Assembly: GCA_040766325.1 (NCBI GenBank)
Contig: JAXGQR010000013.1
Span: 1-64,000, forward strand
DNA: 64,000 bases
Source of the DNA: Dehalobacterium sp040766325
GTDB taxonomy: Bacteria > Bacillota > Dehalobacteriia > Dehalobacteriales > Dehalobacteriaceae
Direction: 5' to 3'
The notes beneath the pieces are model-generated. The model did no database searches, was not told where the DNA came from, and saw only the letters and a program-made list of their open reading frames with translations. Shown here piece after piece: positions 19,234-29,592 of the stretch (position 1 is its first letter; each line of letters begins with the position of its first letter). The position numbers and the translations under genes were made by a program.

Positions 19234-20612
19234 ATGAAAAGTATGACTTTAGATGAAATTGCCCGCGGTGTGGGTGGAAAACTATGCTCATCCTGGACAA
19301 AGATTCAAATTACGCAGGTTTCTACCGACAGCAGAAAGGTTAAACCTGGGGATCTTTTTCTTGCTCTTAGGGGTGACCATTTTGACGGTCATGATTTTAT
19401 TGATAAGGCTGTAGCTTCAGGGGCAGCAGCGGTAATAGCAGAACGCAAGGTTTTGACCAATCCCACAGTCCCATTTATTTTGGTGTCGGATACTCGCCAA
19501 GCTTTTTTGGACTTGGCCGGGGTTTACCGACAAAATTTGACAAACCGGTGATTGCAGTCACAGGAAGCGTGGGAAAAACCAGCACAAAAAATATGATTGC
19601 TGCTGTGCTTTCTGCAAAACTCAAAGTACATAAAACGGAAGCAAATTTTAATAATGAGATTGGTCTACCTCAGACTATTTTACGATGGTCCGAGGATCAG
19701 GACGTGATGGTTCTGGAGATGGGCATGCGGGGTTTGGGGGAAATTCGTCTCCTTGCCAAAACAGCCTTACCCAATATCGCCGTGATTACCAATATCGGTA
19801 TTTCCCACATAGAAAGACTGGGGAGTAAGGAAAACATACTCAAAGCCAAGATGGAAATTGTAGAAGGTATGGGGCCGAAAGGGCTGCTAATCTTAAATGG
19901 TAACGATCCGTTGCTAGGGAATATTTCCCAATTGTATCCGGAGTTTAAAAATAATTTTGCCGGACGCATCATCACGGTGGCCGTGGAAAAACCGGGGGAT
20001 TTTACCGCTTATGATCTGGATCAACAGGAAGCAGGCATTTCCTTTAAAGTGGACATCCGGGGAAAGACTTATTCCTTTCATATTGAGGCAGTAGGTGAGC
20101 ACCATGTGTCCAACGGCTTGTTGGCTCTTGCTTGTGCTATGGAACTGGGCTTAAGTCCTGAAGAAGCTCGAACCGGGATGGCTGGCTTTCGTCCTGATAT
20201 GATGCGGGGCGCGCTTTTGGAACTAGATGGTATTAAATTTATTAATGACACTTACAACGCCAGTCCCGATTCTATGCAGGCAGCGCTGGCTGTTTTGAAT
20301 TCTCTGGCTCAGGGCAAAAGATCCGTGGCGGTGTTGGGGAACATCTTTGAACTAGGGGAGATGGCCGTTCCCGGGCATTTTCAGGTGGGGCAATTGTGTC
20401 GAAAATATAATGTGGGTTTCACGTTGATCATGGGGGAAAATGCCCCTGATGTTGCGGCAGGAATCTCTGATGATAAAAAATGTCGTATCTTTGACAACCA
20501 TGAAGAAATCGTATCATTTTTAAAAGATTATCTAAAACCTGATGATGTGGTTTTAATTAAAGGTTCCCGTGGCATGGAAATGGAACGGATTTTGACCCTT
20601 TGGCAAAAATAA
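19234..20612 (+). CDS. murF: UDP-N-acetylmuramoyl-tripeptide--D-alanyl-D-alanine ligase, one frameshift
   Basis: MurF adds the D-Ala-D-Ala dipeptide made by Ddl to the UDP-MurNAc tripeptide. The N-terminal domain has STDSRKVKPGDLFLALRG. The central Mur-ligase P-loop reads VTGSVGKTSTKN and the substrate segment is NDTYNASPDSMQAAL. The frame breaks at ~19535: one A missing from a run of A turns RQKFDKPVIAV into RQNLTNR and a stop. Adding one A restores a ~460-residue protein. Because murF is essential and the lesion is in a homopolymer, a sequence error is more likely than a real mutation. ATG 19234 follows AAAGAGG; a GTG at 19231 is adjacent. Confidence 0.9.
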
Positions 20613-20694
20613 TCTGATATAAAGAGGGCTGGGGCATGTCCTGATGCAATTACCGGACTAGTCCCAGCCTTCTCTAAAAAAGCCCTCAAAGTTA

Positions 20695-20805
20695 TTAGGG
20701 ACGATTTTTCCATGCTTTCCAACCCATACGGGCAAAGATCAGTACTACCAGAATAGAAAAAATATGGGGCAAATTCACAGCCAAGAAATCCTTTAAGGCC
20801 TCCAC
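20695..20805 (-). CDS. Putative 36-residue single-helix membrane protein
   Basis: On the minus strand a GTG at 20805 is preceded by GAGAGGAG at a spacing of seven. It opens 36 codons beginning MEALKDFLAVNLPH, with a hydrophobic helix IFSILVVLIFARMGW and a basic tail KAWKNRP. The stop at 20695 is followed by an imperfect hairpin at ~20623-20680 (AAGGCTGGGAC pairing with GCCCCAGCC). Size, amphipathic start, one helix and positive end resemble small regulatory membrane proteins. No family is recognised. Confidence 0.4.
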   Translation of the reverse strand: MEALKDFLAVNLPHIFSILVVLIFARMGWKAWKNRP

Positions 20806-20958
20806 CGACAGTCTCCTCTCTTGAAGCTCTGGAATTATTTTCTTATTATTTAAATTATAATGAGGTATAGGCACTAATACAACAGTAGATAAAAGGTTTT
20901 TTTGATGCTAGTTCGAATCAATCAGTATGCGCGGATGTCGCAGGGAAGAGGGATGAAG

Positions 20959-22068
20959 ATGGAAGAACAGGAACAAAAATATCTTTTGGCCTTATATAGT
21001 TTGCATGGCATCACCCAGAGACAGTTAAAAATTCTGGTTGACTATTATCAGAGTTTTGAGTATGCTTGGCAACAGAGTAAGCATTGGTTGAAAATTCCGG
21101 GATTTTATAGTGGTCATGGCACTCCGGAAAAAAATATTTCGCAAAGTGAAATAGACCGTATCTTTGAACGCTTTCTTCTAACCGATGCCCGGATCGTTAC
21201 CATCGGGGAAACGGATTATCCGAAAAACTTGAAAAATATTTATGATCCTCCTTATTTTCTATTATATCGTGGTAGACTGCCTAAAGAAGAGGATCTTTGT
21301 ATCGCTCTCGTGGGTTCTCGCAAAGCTTCCTCCTATGGGCGCTTAATGGCAGAAACCATCGCCCGGGATTTAGCTCAGGAAAGGGTTTGGGTGGTTAGTG
21401 GTTTGGCTCGTGGCATTGATACTTGGAGTCACAAAGGCTGCCTCAAAGCCGGTGGAAAGACCATGGCTGTTTTAGGATCAGGCATTGACGTCGTCTATCC
21501 GCGGGAAAATCAGGAGCTTTATCAGGAAATTGCCAGATCGGGTGTGATTATTTCGGAATTTCCCTTGGGAGCACCTCCTTTGCAACATCATTTTCCAATG
21601 CGTAATCGTATTATCAGCGGCGTGAGTAAAGGTGTGCTGGTGGTGGAAGCAGCTGAAAAGAGTGGTTCCTTGATCACAGTAGATTTTGCCCTGGAACAGG
21701 GACGAGATGTTTTTGCCGTTCCTGGGCCTGTAACCAGCCCTTTAAGCCGAGGAACCCACAAATTAATCCGCCAAGGGGCGAAATTAGTGGAGCATGCTCA
21801 TGATATTTTAGAAGAGTATATGGATGGATACGGTGCAGAATGTGAGCAAAATGAGCATCCATTGGACAAGATGGATTTATTTACTTTTTCTCGGCAGGAA
21901 CGAGAACTTTTGGAGCTTCTAGCTGGAGGCGGCGTCCATTTTGATCAATTGGTCGAGCAATCGGGCCTCCCGGTACCGCAACTGGCTGCTCTTTTAACCC
22001 AATGGGAAATTAAAGGTTTAATTAAGCAAATTCCGGGTAAATATTATATGATAAATGTGATTTTATAA
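20959..22068 (+). CDS. dprA: DNA-processing protein DprA
   Basis: DprA binds incoming single-stranded DNA and loads RecA during natural transformation. About 370 residues: an N-terminal SAM-like helical region, then the Rossmann core with VGSRKASSYGR, VSGLARGIDTWSHKG and GSGIDVVYPRENQELY. The conserved MRNRIISGVS and the SGSLITVDFALEQGRDVFAVPG segment follow. A small winged-helix C-terminus (~310-370) is present. ATG 20959 follows GGGAAGAGGG; ATG 20953 is also possible. With comM nearby the window holds two competence genes, though both also occur in non-competent species. Confidence 0.92.
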   Translation: MEEQEQKYLLALYSLHGITQRQLKILVDYYQSFEYAWQQSKHWLKIPGFYSGHGTPEKNISQSEIDRIFERFLLTDARIVTIGETDYPKNLKNIYDPPYFLLYRGRLPKEEDLCIALVGSRKASSYGRLMAETIARDLAQERVWVVSGLARGIDTWSHKGCLKAGGKTMAVLGSGIDVVYPRENQELYQEIARSGVIISEFPLGAPPLQHHFPMRNRIISGVSKGVLVVEAAEKSGSLITVDFALEQGRDVFAVPGPVTSPLSRGTHKLIRQGAKLVEHAHDILEEYMDGYGAECEQNEHPLDKMDLFTFSRQERELLELLAGGGVHFDQLVEQSGLPVPQLAALLTQWEIKGLIKQIPGKYYMINVIL

Positions 22069-22213
22069 GTACCGGGGCACTTTGTCCCTGAGCGTCAGAC
22101 TGACTTATGTGGATTATTTGTCCGATATCTTTCTGCCGTAAATATTTTTCTATCATGTTTAAGGACAGCATAAACGCCAACTAAGTCAAATGAACCCTGT
22201 CAGAGGTGAGTGT

Positions 22214-24341
22214 ATGTCGAAAACTTTAGTTATTGTAGAATCTCCCACCAAGGCCAAAAGCATTGGAAAACTTTTAGGCCGTAATTATACGGTGAAATCC
22301 TCCATGGGTCACATACGTGATCTGCCTAAAAGTCAGTTGGGGGTAGATATAGATAATGATTTTCAGCCTAAATATATAACCATTCGAGGTAAGGGCGAAC
22401 TTTTAAAAGAATTAAAGAGTACCGCCAAAAAATCCTCTCGGGTTCTGCTTGCCGCCGACCCTGATCGGGAAGGGGAAGCCATTGCCTGGCATTTAAAAAC
22501 ATATTTAGGAATCCCCGACGGGGAAAAATGCCGCATTGAATTTAATGAAATTACCAAACCTGCCATTCAGGCAGCGGTAAAAAAACCTCGTACCTTAGAT
22601 ATGGAACGTGTAAACTCACAACAAGCCCGGCGCATTCTTGACCGTTTGGTAGGTTATAAATTAAGCCCCTTACTTTGGAAAAAGGTGCGTAAAGGATTAA
22701 GCGCCGGTCGGGTGCAATCTGTAGCTATGCGACTGGTATGTGACCGAGAGGAAGAAATTGAAAAGTTTATACCGGAAGAATATTGGAGCCTCGTAGGAGA
22801 TTTTCTTGCTGATGGCAAGCCTTTAACAGCTAAGCTGTATAAGATCGACAATGAAAAGGCGGAGATTCCTAACCGAGAAACCATGGATCAGATTTTGTCC
22901 GATCTTAGCCGATTGTCTTTTGTGGTGCAAGAAATCATCAAAAAAGAAAAAAGGCGCAATCCAGCTCCGCCCTTTACCACCAGCAGCATGCAACAGGAAG
23001 CCTCCCGAAAGTTGGGCTTCACTGCACGAAAAACCATGCAGCAGGCACAGCAGTTATATGAAGGGTTAGATGTGGGCCAGGGAACCGTAGGTCTGATTAC
23101 CTATATGCGTACCGACTCCACCCGTATCTCGGAAACAGCACAACAAGGCTCGGGAATTTATCCTTAATAAATTTGGAGTTCCTTATGTGCCGGAACAAAC
23201 ACGGCAATTTGTCGGTAAAGGTAAAATTCAAAATGCCCATGAAGCTATTCGGCCAACCTCGGTATTCCGCACACCGGATCAGGTCAAACCTTTCTTAAAG
23301 AACCCACAGTACAAGCTTTACAAATTGATATGGGAACGTTTTGTGGCCAGTCAAATGAGCTCTGCCGTTTTAGAAGTAACTACTGTGGATATTAAAGGGC
23401 AAATTCTTGGGGACAATGATCATACAGATCAGAACAGGAGTTTTATCTTTCGCGCTTCAGGGACTATTGTTCAATTCCCTGGTTTTATGCAGGTTTATAG
23501 CGAAGGAAAAGACGATGATGCTCCGGATGAAGACGATTTGATTCCTCAGGTGGAAGAAGGTCAAAGTCTTATATTGCATGAATTCATTCCCAAACAGCAT
23601 TTTACTCAACCACCACCCCGTTATTCTGATGCCTCATTGGTAAAAACCTTGGAAGAAAAGGGTATTGGTAGGCCTAGCACTTATGCACCCATTATTGATA
23701 CCATTTTAGCCAGGGGCTATGTAATCCGACAGGAGAAGAGATTTCATGCCACAGAATTAGGTAAACTGGTTGTGGATTTATTAACAGAATATTTTCCGAA
23801 TATCTTGAACGTGGAGTTTACCGCCGGAATGGAGAAGCAACTAGATTTGGTGGAGGAAGGGAAGCTACCATGGAAACAAATCCTCAATGAATTTTACCCC
23901 TCTTTTCAGAAGGATTTGGAGTATGCTGAGGAGCAAATCGGGGAAATTGAAATTGAAGATGAGGTTTCAGATGAGATTTGTGAAAAATGTGGACGTAATA
24001 TGGTCTTTAAGCTGGGACGCTATGGCAGGTTTTTGGCCTGTCCGGGTTTTCCTGAATGCCGAAATACAAAGCCGATTTTAACAGAAATCGGTGTCAAATG
24101 TCATGCCTGTGGTGGAGAAATTGTTGAACGCAAAGGGAAAAGAGGTCGTATCTTTTACGGCTGTAAAAATTATCCTGACTGTGAATACGTTTCCTGGGAT
24201 AAACCCACCGGAGAGGTTTGTTCTGAATGTGGCAGCATGATGGTAGAAAAGATGAACAAAAACAAAGAGAAAACAATTTATTGCCCTGAGTGCAAAGCCA
24301 AGGAAAAAGAGTTGAAAATGGAAAAGGAAGAGGAGTCTTAA
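22214..24341 (+). CDS. topA: DNA topoisomerase I, one frameshift
   Basis: This is a type IA topoisomerase that relaxes negative supercoils. ATG 22214 follows AGAGGTGAG. The TOPRIM domain begins at once (VIVESPTKAKSIGKLL; DPDREGEAIAWH). The active tyrosine is in LITYMRTDSTRISE. The frame fails near 23145 (AQQGSGIYP, then stop) and resumes as REFILNKFGVPYVPEQTRQF. A one- or two-base indel explains it. The C-terminus has three topoisomerase zinc modules, starting CEKCGRNM, CHACGGEI and CSECGSMM. The rest of the gene is clean and topA is essential, so I suspect a sequence error. Confidence 0.93.
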
Positions 24342-24345
24342 TGTT

Positions 24346-25671
24346 ATGTCTGAAATTACTGTGATCGGCGCCGGATTAGCCGGATCAGAGGCCGCGTGGC
24401 AGGCTGCTCGCCGGGGAAGTCGCGTTCAACTGATTGAAATGCGCCCGGGGAAAAAATCGCCGGTGCACCGAAGCGGTGATTTTGCCGAATTGGTATGCAG
24501 CAATTCTCTCCGGGCGGCCAACATTGAAAATGCTGTTGGACTTTTAAAGGAAGAAATGCGGTGCTGTGATTCCCTGATCATGGCTGCAGCAGACGTTAAC
24601 AGAGTACCCGCAGGTGGCGCCCTGGCGGTAGATCGGGATGGTTTTGCCCGCACTGTTACGGAAAAAATTGTAAAGCACCCTTTGATTTCTGTTTGCCGTG
24701 CAGAAGCCCAAACTATCCCCGAGGAGGGAATCGTAATATTGGCTAGCGGTCCATTGACCAGTCCACTTCTTGCTCGAGAGATCGAGGATTTTCTAGGCGC
24801 AGGGTATTTTTATTTCCATGATGCTGTTGCCCCCATTGTCACTGGGGATTCTATAAATCATGAGATTGCTTTTCGTGCTTCTCGTTATGGGAAAGGGAAT
24901 GATGATTATCTTAATTGCCCGATGAATGAAGAGGAATATCACCGATTCTATGACGCTTTAATTAATGGGGAAGTACATGAAGGACATGAGTTTGAGCAGG
25001 ATGATAAAGAAAAATACTTTGAAGGCTGTATGCCTGTAGAAGAAATAGCGCGCCGGGGCATAAAAACCCTGGCTTTTGGCCCTTTAAAGCCCGTAGGTTT
25101 AACAGATCCTCGTACGGGAAAACGTCCCTATGCCGTAGTGCAACTGCGCCAAGATAACGCTGCTGCCACCTTATATAATCTGGTGGGCTTTCAAACTCAC
25201 CTAAAATGGCCAGAACAACTACGAATTTTTCGCATGATCCCTGGTTTGGAAAAAGCGGAATTTGTTCGTTTTGGTGTAATGCACAGAAATACCTATATCA
25301 ATTCTCCTCAGGTGCTTCTGCCTACCCTTCAAAGTAAAAAGAGTCTCCGAATTCTCTTTGCCGGGCAAATTACCGGCGTGGAAGGTTATGTGGAGTCGGC
25401 TGCAACGGGAATAATTGCCGGGATTAATGGAGCATGCCTTGATCAAAGACGAGAAACCATGATTTTTCCTCAGGAAAGCGCTATGGGTAGCTTGTGTCGG
25501 TATATTACCACAGCTGACGGAAAAGAATTCCAGCCCATGAATATTAACTTTGGCATCATGCAGCCTTTGGAAAAACGTATTCGTGATAAAAAAGAAAAGA
25601 ACCGCCAATTGGCAGAAAGAGCATTAATCGCTTTAAACCAATTTTTAACCGATAACCAATTGATGGACTAA
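24346..25671 (+). CDS. trmFO: Methylenetetrahydrofolate--tRNA-(uracil-5-)-methyltransferase TrmFO
   Basis: TrmFO is an FAD flavoprotein that makes m5U54 in the T-loop of tRNAs, using methylene-THF as the carbon donor. It is 441 residues and intact. The dinucleotide-binding motif VIGAGLAGSEAAWQAARRG is at the N-terminus. The family blocks LVCSNSLRAANIENAVGLLK, ALAVDRDGFA and YFEGCMPVEEIARRG are clear. The conserved GQITGVEGYVESAATG lies near residue 345. It starts five bases after the topA stop and shares the topA mRNA, as in many Firmicutes. Confidence 0.95.
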   Translation: MSEITVIGAGLAGSEAAWQAARRGSRVQLIEMRPGKKSPVHRSGDFAELVCSNSLRAANIENAVGLLKEEMRCCDSLIMAAADVNRVPAGGALAVDRDGFARTVTEKIVKHPLISVCRAEAQTIPEEGIVILASGPLTSPLLAREIEDFLGAGYFYFHDAVAPIVTGDSINHEIAFRASRYGKGNDDYLNCPMNEEEYHRFYDALINGEVHEGHEFEQDDKEKYFEGCMPVEEIARRGIKTLAFGPLKPVGLTDPRTGKRPYAVVQLRQDNAAATLYNLVGFQTHLKWPEQLRIFRMIPGLEKAEFVRFGVMHRNTYINSPQVLLPTLQSKKSLRILFAGQITGVEGYVESAATGIIAGINGACLDQRRETMIFPQESAMGSLCRYITTADGKEFQPMNINFGIMQPLEKRIRDKKEKNRQLAERALIALNQFLTDNQLMD

Positions 25672-25763
25672 TTGATATTCTAATGTCATCTGACAAACTG
25701 CTGAAGAAAATCTGATCAATTATCGGCTATTCAACCGGTTAATTTAAAAAGGAGGTATGCTGC

Positions 25764-26741
25764 GTGGATTATATCAGGAAAGTATTAAAGCATACTAACA
25801 ATGATTATCTTGGTGATCCCGAGGAAATCTCCATGGATATACTAGTGGAACAATTCATGGCTTATTTACAGATGGAAAAGCAGGCCTCCCCTCACACCCT
25901 GGAAGCGTACGGTCATGATTTAGAAGAATTCACCTCATTTTTAATTCATGATGGGAATGTATCAGAGCAGATAAATCTTTCTCAAGTAGATTATCTTACA
26001 GTACGACGTTTTTTGGCTCAATTGCAGCATAAGGGTCTTAGTCGTACATCTCTTGCTCGAAAACTTGCCGCTCTCCGCTCTTTTTACAATTATTTAACTC
26101 GGGAGGAGATCATCGAGAAAAATCCTATGATCATGATCAGCACACCAAAAAAAGACAAAAAATTACCTCACTTTCTTTATATTAAAGAAATGGAAAAACT
26201 CTTATCAGCACCTGATCAGTCCCCCATGGGTCAGCGAGATCGGGCGATTCTGGAAACCATTTATGCCGGCGGACTCAGGGTAAGTGAATTGGTGAGCTTA
26301 AATATCCATGATGTGGATTTTAATCTGGGTTACGTAAGAGTTTTCGGTAAAGGTAAAAAGGAACGCATCGCACTTTTAGGGATCCCGGCCATGTATGCGA
26401 TAAAAGACTATCTATACAATGGTCGCTCTGATCAAACAGCTCAAAATCAAAGATATAAAGAAGAAAATGCTCTTTTTTTAAATAAATTTGGCACCCGACT
26501 TTCTGCTCGGAGTGTGCGTAATATTGTAAACAAATATGTGGAACAAATTGCTCTATCCAAGAAGATCAGCCCTCATACTCTACGCCATACCTTTGCTACT
26601 CATCTCTTGGAAGGAGGGGCGGATCTTCGTTCCGTACAAGAATTGTTAGGTCATGTGAATATGTCCACGACACAGATTTATACCCACGTGACCAAAGGTC
26701 GCATGAAGGCAGAGTATTTGAAGTCACATCCTCGAGCATAA
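25764..26741 (+). CDS. xerC: Tyrosine recombinase XerC
   Basis: XerC is a site-specific recombinase that, with a partner, resolves chromosome dimers at dif. It has an N-terminal SAM-like core-binding domain (FMAYLQMEKQASPHTLEAY). The catalytic domain has the first Arg in GGLRVSELVSL, the H-x-x-R box in PHTLRHTFATHLLEGG, LLGH, and the nucleophile Tyr in STTQIYTHV. GTG 25764 follows AAAGGAGG at nine bases; about 25 extra N-terminal residues precede the usual XerC start. It sits in the conserved xerC-hslV-hslU order. Confidence 0.92.
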   Translation: MDYIRKVLKHTNNDYLGDPEEISMDILVEQFMAYLQMEKQASPHTLEAYGHDLEEFTSFLIHDGNVSEQINLSQVDYLTVRRFLAQLQHKGLSRTSLARKLAALRSFYNYLTREEIIEKNPMIMISTPKKDKKLPHFLYIKEMEKLLSAPDQSPMGQRDRAILETIYAGGLRVSELVSLNIHDVDFNLGYVRVFGKGKKERIALLGIPAMYAIKDYLYNGRSDQTAQNQRYKEENALFLNKFGTRLSARSVRNIVNKYVEQIALSKKISPHTLRHTFATHLLEGGADLRSVQELLGHVNMSTTQIYTHVTKGRMKAEYLKSHPRA

Positions 26742-26775
26742 AATAAGCAAAATTATACCAGGAGGTGTTTGTGAT

Positions 26776-27306
26776 ATGTTTCATGGAACTACCATTGTGG
26801 CCGTGCGACGGGGGAATCAGGTCGCAGTAGCCGGAGACGGACAGGTAACCCTAGGTAACTCCATCGCTATGAAGCACGGTGCCAAGAAGGTGCGTAAAAT
26901 CAATCATGGTCAAGTAGTGACCGGTTTTGCCGGTTCTGTAGCCGATGCTTTTACCTTGTTAGGGAAGTTTGAAACCAAGCTGGAGGAGTATCGGGGCAAT
27001 TTGCCTCGGGCAGCCGTGGAACTAGCCAAAGAGTGGCGTATGGACAAATACATGCGCCAGCTGGAGGCGATGCTGATCGTGGCAGATAAGGAAAACCTGC
27101 TTGTCTTATCAGGTACGGGAGAGGTGATTGAACCGGACGACAACATTACAGCCGTTGGTTCCGGCGGTCCATATGCTCTTGCCGCTGCTCGAGCACTCTC
27201 TACTCATACAGAGATGGAACCCCGTGCCATTGTGGAGGAAGCCCTGCGGATCGCCGCAGAAATTTGCGTCTATACCAATCACAATATCACCATAGAGGAA
27301 CTCTAA
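26776..27306 (+). CDS. hslV: ATP-dependent protease subunit HslV (ClpQ)
   Basis: This is the proteolytic subunit of the HslVU protease. It has 176 residues and starts MFHGTTIVAVRR. Removal of the first four residues would expose a threonine nucleophile (TTIVAV). The conserved AGDGQVTLG, GFAGSVADAFTLL and AVGSGGPYALAAARAL segments are present. GGAGGTG lies just before the start. It is followed 20 bases later by hslU, its unfoldase partner. Confidence 0.95.
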   Translation: MFHGTTIVAVRRGNQVAVAGDGQVTLGNSIAMKHGAKKVRKINHGQVVTGFAGSVADAFTLLGKFETKLEEYRGNLPRAAVELAKEWRMDKYMRQLEAMLIVADKENLLVLSGTGEVIEPDDNITAVGSGGPYALAAARALSTHTEMEPRAIVEEALRIAAEICVYTNHNITIEEL

Positions 27307-27326
27307 AGAAAGCTAGGAGGATGGAG

Positions 27327-28718
27327 ATGATCAATTTAACCCCCGCCAAATAGTCAAGGAACTGGATAAATATATTGTCGGACAACAAAATGCTAAAAAA
27401 TGTGTGGCGGTATCTTTGAGAAACCGTTATCGCCGGCAGCAGCTGGGACCGGCCATTCAGGATGAGATCATGCCCAAAAATATTATTATGATCGGTCCCA
27501 CAGGGGTGGGAAAAACGGAGATTGCCCGCCGTTTGGCCAAATTGGTCAAAGCGCCCTTTATTAAGGTGGAAGCAACAAAATTTACTGAAGTTGGCTATGT
27601 TGGCCGGGATGTGGAATCTATTATTCGAGATTTGGTGGAGACTTCCATTCGAGGTGTGAAAAATGAACAAATGGAGCAGATGCGCAGTAAAGGAGAACAA
27701 TTAGCGCAGAATCGTCTGCTGAATCTTTTAGCGCCCATTTCCAGTAAAAGTGCTGGCCGTTCTCCTATGGAAATGCTCTTTGGGGGTAATTCTGCCAATC
27801 AGCAGGATCCCCAGCAGAGCAACGCTCGGGAAGAAGCCCGGCAAAGAAGAGCACGTGTCAAGGAACAATTGTACCGGGGAGAATTGGAAGACGAAATGGT
27901 GGAAGTGGAACTGGAAGAACAAACACCGCCTATGATGGAAATTTTCGGGGGCACCGGTATGGAAGAAATGGGCATGAATCTCCAGGATATGTTAGGGAAC
28001 ATGATCCCAAAGAAAAGGAAGAAAAGACGCTTACCCGTCTCAGAAGCCCGGAAAATTCTCGCCCAGGAGGAAGCTCAGAAATTAATCGATATGGATGAGG
28101 TGGTAAGTCAGGGTGTGGAACGGGCGGAACAATCGGGAATCATTTTTCTTGATGAAATCGATAAAATTGCCGGCAAGGATAATCATGGGGGAGCGGATGT
28201 GTCCAGAGAAGGAGTACAGCGTGACATTCTGCCCATTGTTGAAGGTTCTACCGTGATGACGAAATATGGGCCGGTGAAGACAGATTATATGCTTTTTATA
28301 GCTGCCGGTGCTTTTCACATTTACCAAGCCCTCGGATTTGATTCCTGAGCTGCAGGGTCGTTTCCCCATTCGGGTAGAATTAGAAAGCCTGTATAAGGGT
28401 GATTTTAAACGAATTTTGTTGGAACCACAAAACTCTCTAATTAAACAATATGTGGCTTTGCTTCATACAGATGGCGTCCATGTCAGCTTTTCCGAAGACG
28501 GTATCGATGCTATTGCGGAAATTGCCGATCTGGTCAATAGTCAGACAGAAAATATCGGAGCCAGACGTCTCCATACCATTCTGGAAAAAGTGCTGGAAGA
28601 TCTCCTTTTTGATGCCCCTGATGCGGCAGAAAGCCAGGTGACTATTACCCGGTCATACGTGGAAGGAAAGCTGAATGATGTGATTAAGAATGAGGATTTA
28701 AGCAAATACATCCTTTAG
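27327..28718 (+). CDS. hslU: ATP-dependent protease ATPase subunit HslU (ClpY), two frameshifts
   Basis: HslU is the AAA+ unfoldase that feeds proteins to HslV. RBS TAGGAGG (27314-27320) supports ATG 27327. After MINLTP the frame stops because one C seems missing from the C-run at 27340-27344; the restored reading is RQIVKELDKYIVGQQ. Walker A GPTGVGKTEIARRLA, GYVGRDVESIIRDL and Walker B IIFLDEIDKI are intact. A second shift near 28318 comes where an extra base breaks AAGAFHFTKPSDLIPELQGRFPIR. The C-terminus (NIGARRLHTILEKVLED) is normal. Two single-base lesions in a well-conserved gene suggest sequence errors, but real loss is not excluded. Confidence 0.9.
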
Positions 28719-28730
28719 TCAAATAAAAAC

Positions 28731-28760
28731 TTGCCATAAAAGATGGTTTTATGCTATACT
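28731..28760 (+). promoter_or_regulatory. Sigma-A promoter of rpsB
   Basis: TTGCCA (28731-28736) and TATACT (28755-28760) are 18 bases apart. The -35 box begins 13 bases after the hslU stop. Transcription would start about 28767 and give a ~110-base leader before rpsB. Confidence 0.75.
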
Positions 28761-28780
28761 GTTTCAGGTATGATTACACA

Positions 28781-28848
28781 CGGTTTTGGATGGATTTCGG
28801 GATGTGCTTTAGCGAGCCTAAGGTCCCGAAATACAAAGGAAAAAACCG
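28781..28848 (+). ncRNA. Structured 5' leader of rpsB, candidate autoregulatory element
   Basis: The leader can fold into two nested stems. The outer stem pairs CGGTTTT (28781-28787) with AAAACCG (28842-28848). The inner stem is a perfect 9-bp ATTTCGGGA (28794-28802) with TCCCGAAAT (28824-28832), closing a 21-base loop. The rpsB RBS AAGGAGG begins 17 bases further on. S2 controls its own leader in enterobacteria, so an S2-binding site here is a reasonable inference but unproven. Confidence 0.5.
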
Positions 28849-28879
28849 GAGGGATCAACAAAATAAGGAGGAATAATCA

Positions 28880-29578
28880 ATGGGCGTAATTTCTATGAAA
28901 CAACTTTTGGAAGCTGGGGTACATTTCGGACATCAGACTAGACGCTGGAATCCCAAAATGGCTCCCTACATTTTTACAGAGAGAAACGGGATCTACATTA
29001 TCGATCTGCAGAAAACCGTAGGCAAGGTAGACGAAGCCTACAATTTCATTAAAGATGTAGCGGCATCGGGAAAGAGCATTCTCTTTGTCGGGACCAAGAA
29101 ACAGGCACAGGAATCTATTCAGGAAGAGGCAGAACGCTGTGGTATGTTTTATGTCAAGGAAAGATGGTTAGGTGGCATGCTTACTAATTTCCCCACCATC
29201 CAAAAGAGAATCCAACGTCTACGAGAACTGGAAAAAATGGAAGAAGAAGGCGTTTTCGAAGTATTGCCTAAAAAAGAAGTTTCTCAGCTTCGGGGCGAGA
29301 TGGAAAAATTGGAACGTTTCTTAGGTGGGATTAAGGATATGAAGGAACTACCCGGTGCTATTTTTGTGGTAGATCCGCGCAAGGAAAGAATTGCGGTGGC
29401 TGAAGGCCGTCGCTTAGGTATTCCCCTCGTGGGAATTGTTGATACCAACTGCGATCCGGATGAAATTGATTACGTAATTCCTGGAAATGATGATGCTATC
29501 AGAGCTGTCAAGCTTCTCACCGCAAAAATGGCCGATGCCGTTATCGAAGGTAATCAAGGCATGACAATGGCTGAATAA
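28880..29578 (+). CDS. rpsB: 30S ribosomal protein S2
   Basis: S2 is a late-assembly small-subunit protein. It has 232 residues and is intact. It shows the family pattern LLEAGVHFGHQTRRWNPKM, IYIIDLQKT, ERWLGGMLTNFPTI and VDTNCDPDEIDYVIPGNDDA. ATG 28880 follows AAGGAGG at eight bases. It is first of the rpsB-tsf-pyrH-frr run, with a terminator-like hairpin directly after it that can lower downstream expression. Confidence 0.97.
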   Translation: MGVISMKQLLEAGVHFGHQTRRWNPKMAPYIFTERNGIYIIDLQKTVGKVDEAYNFIKDVAASGKSILFVGTKKQAQESIQEEAERCGMFYVKERWLGGMLTNFPTIQKRIQRLRELEKMEEEGVFEVLPKKEVSQLRGEMEKLERFLGGIKDMKELPGAIFVVDPRKERIAVAEGRRLGIPLVGIVDTNCDPDEIDYVIPGNDDAIRAVKLLTAKMADAVIEGNQGMTMAE

Positions 29579-29592
29579 GATTAATGGAGAAT

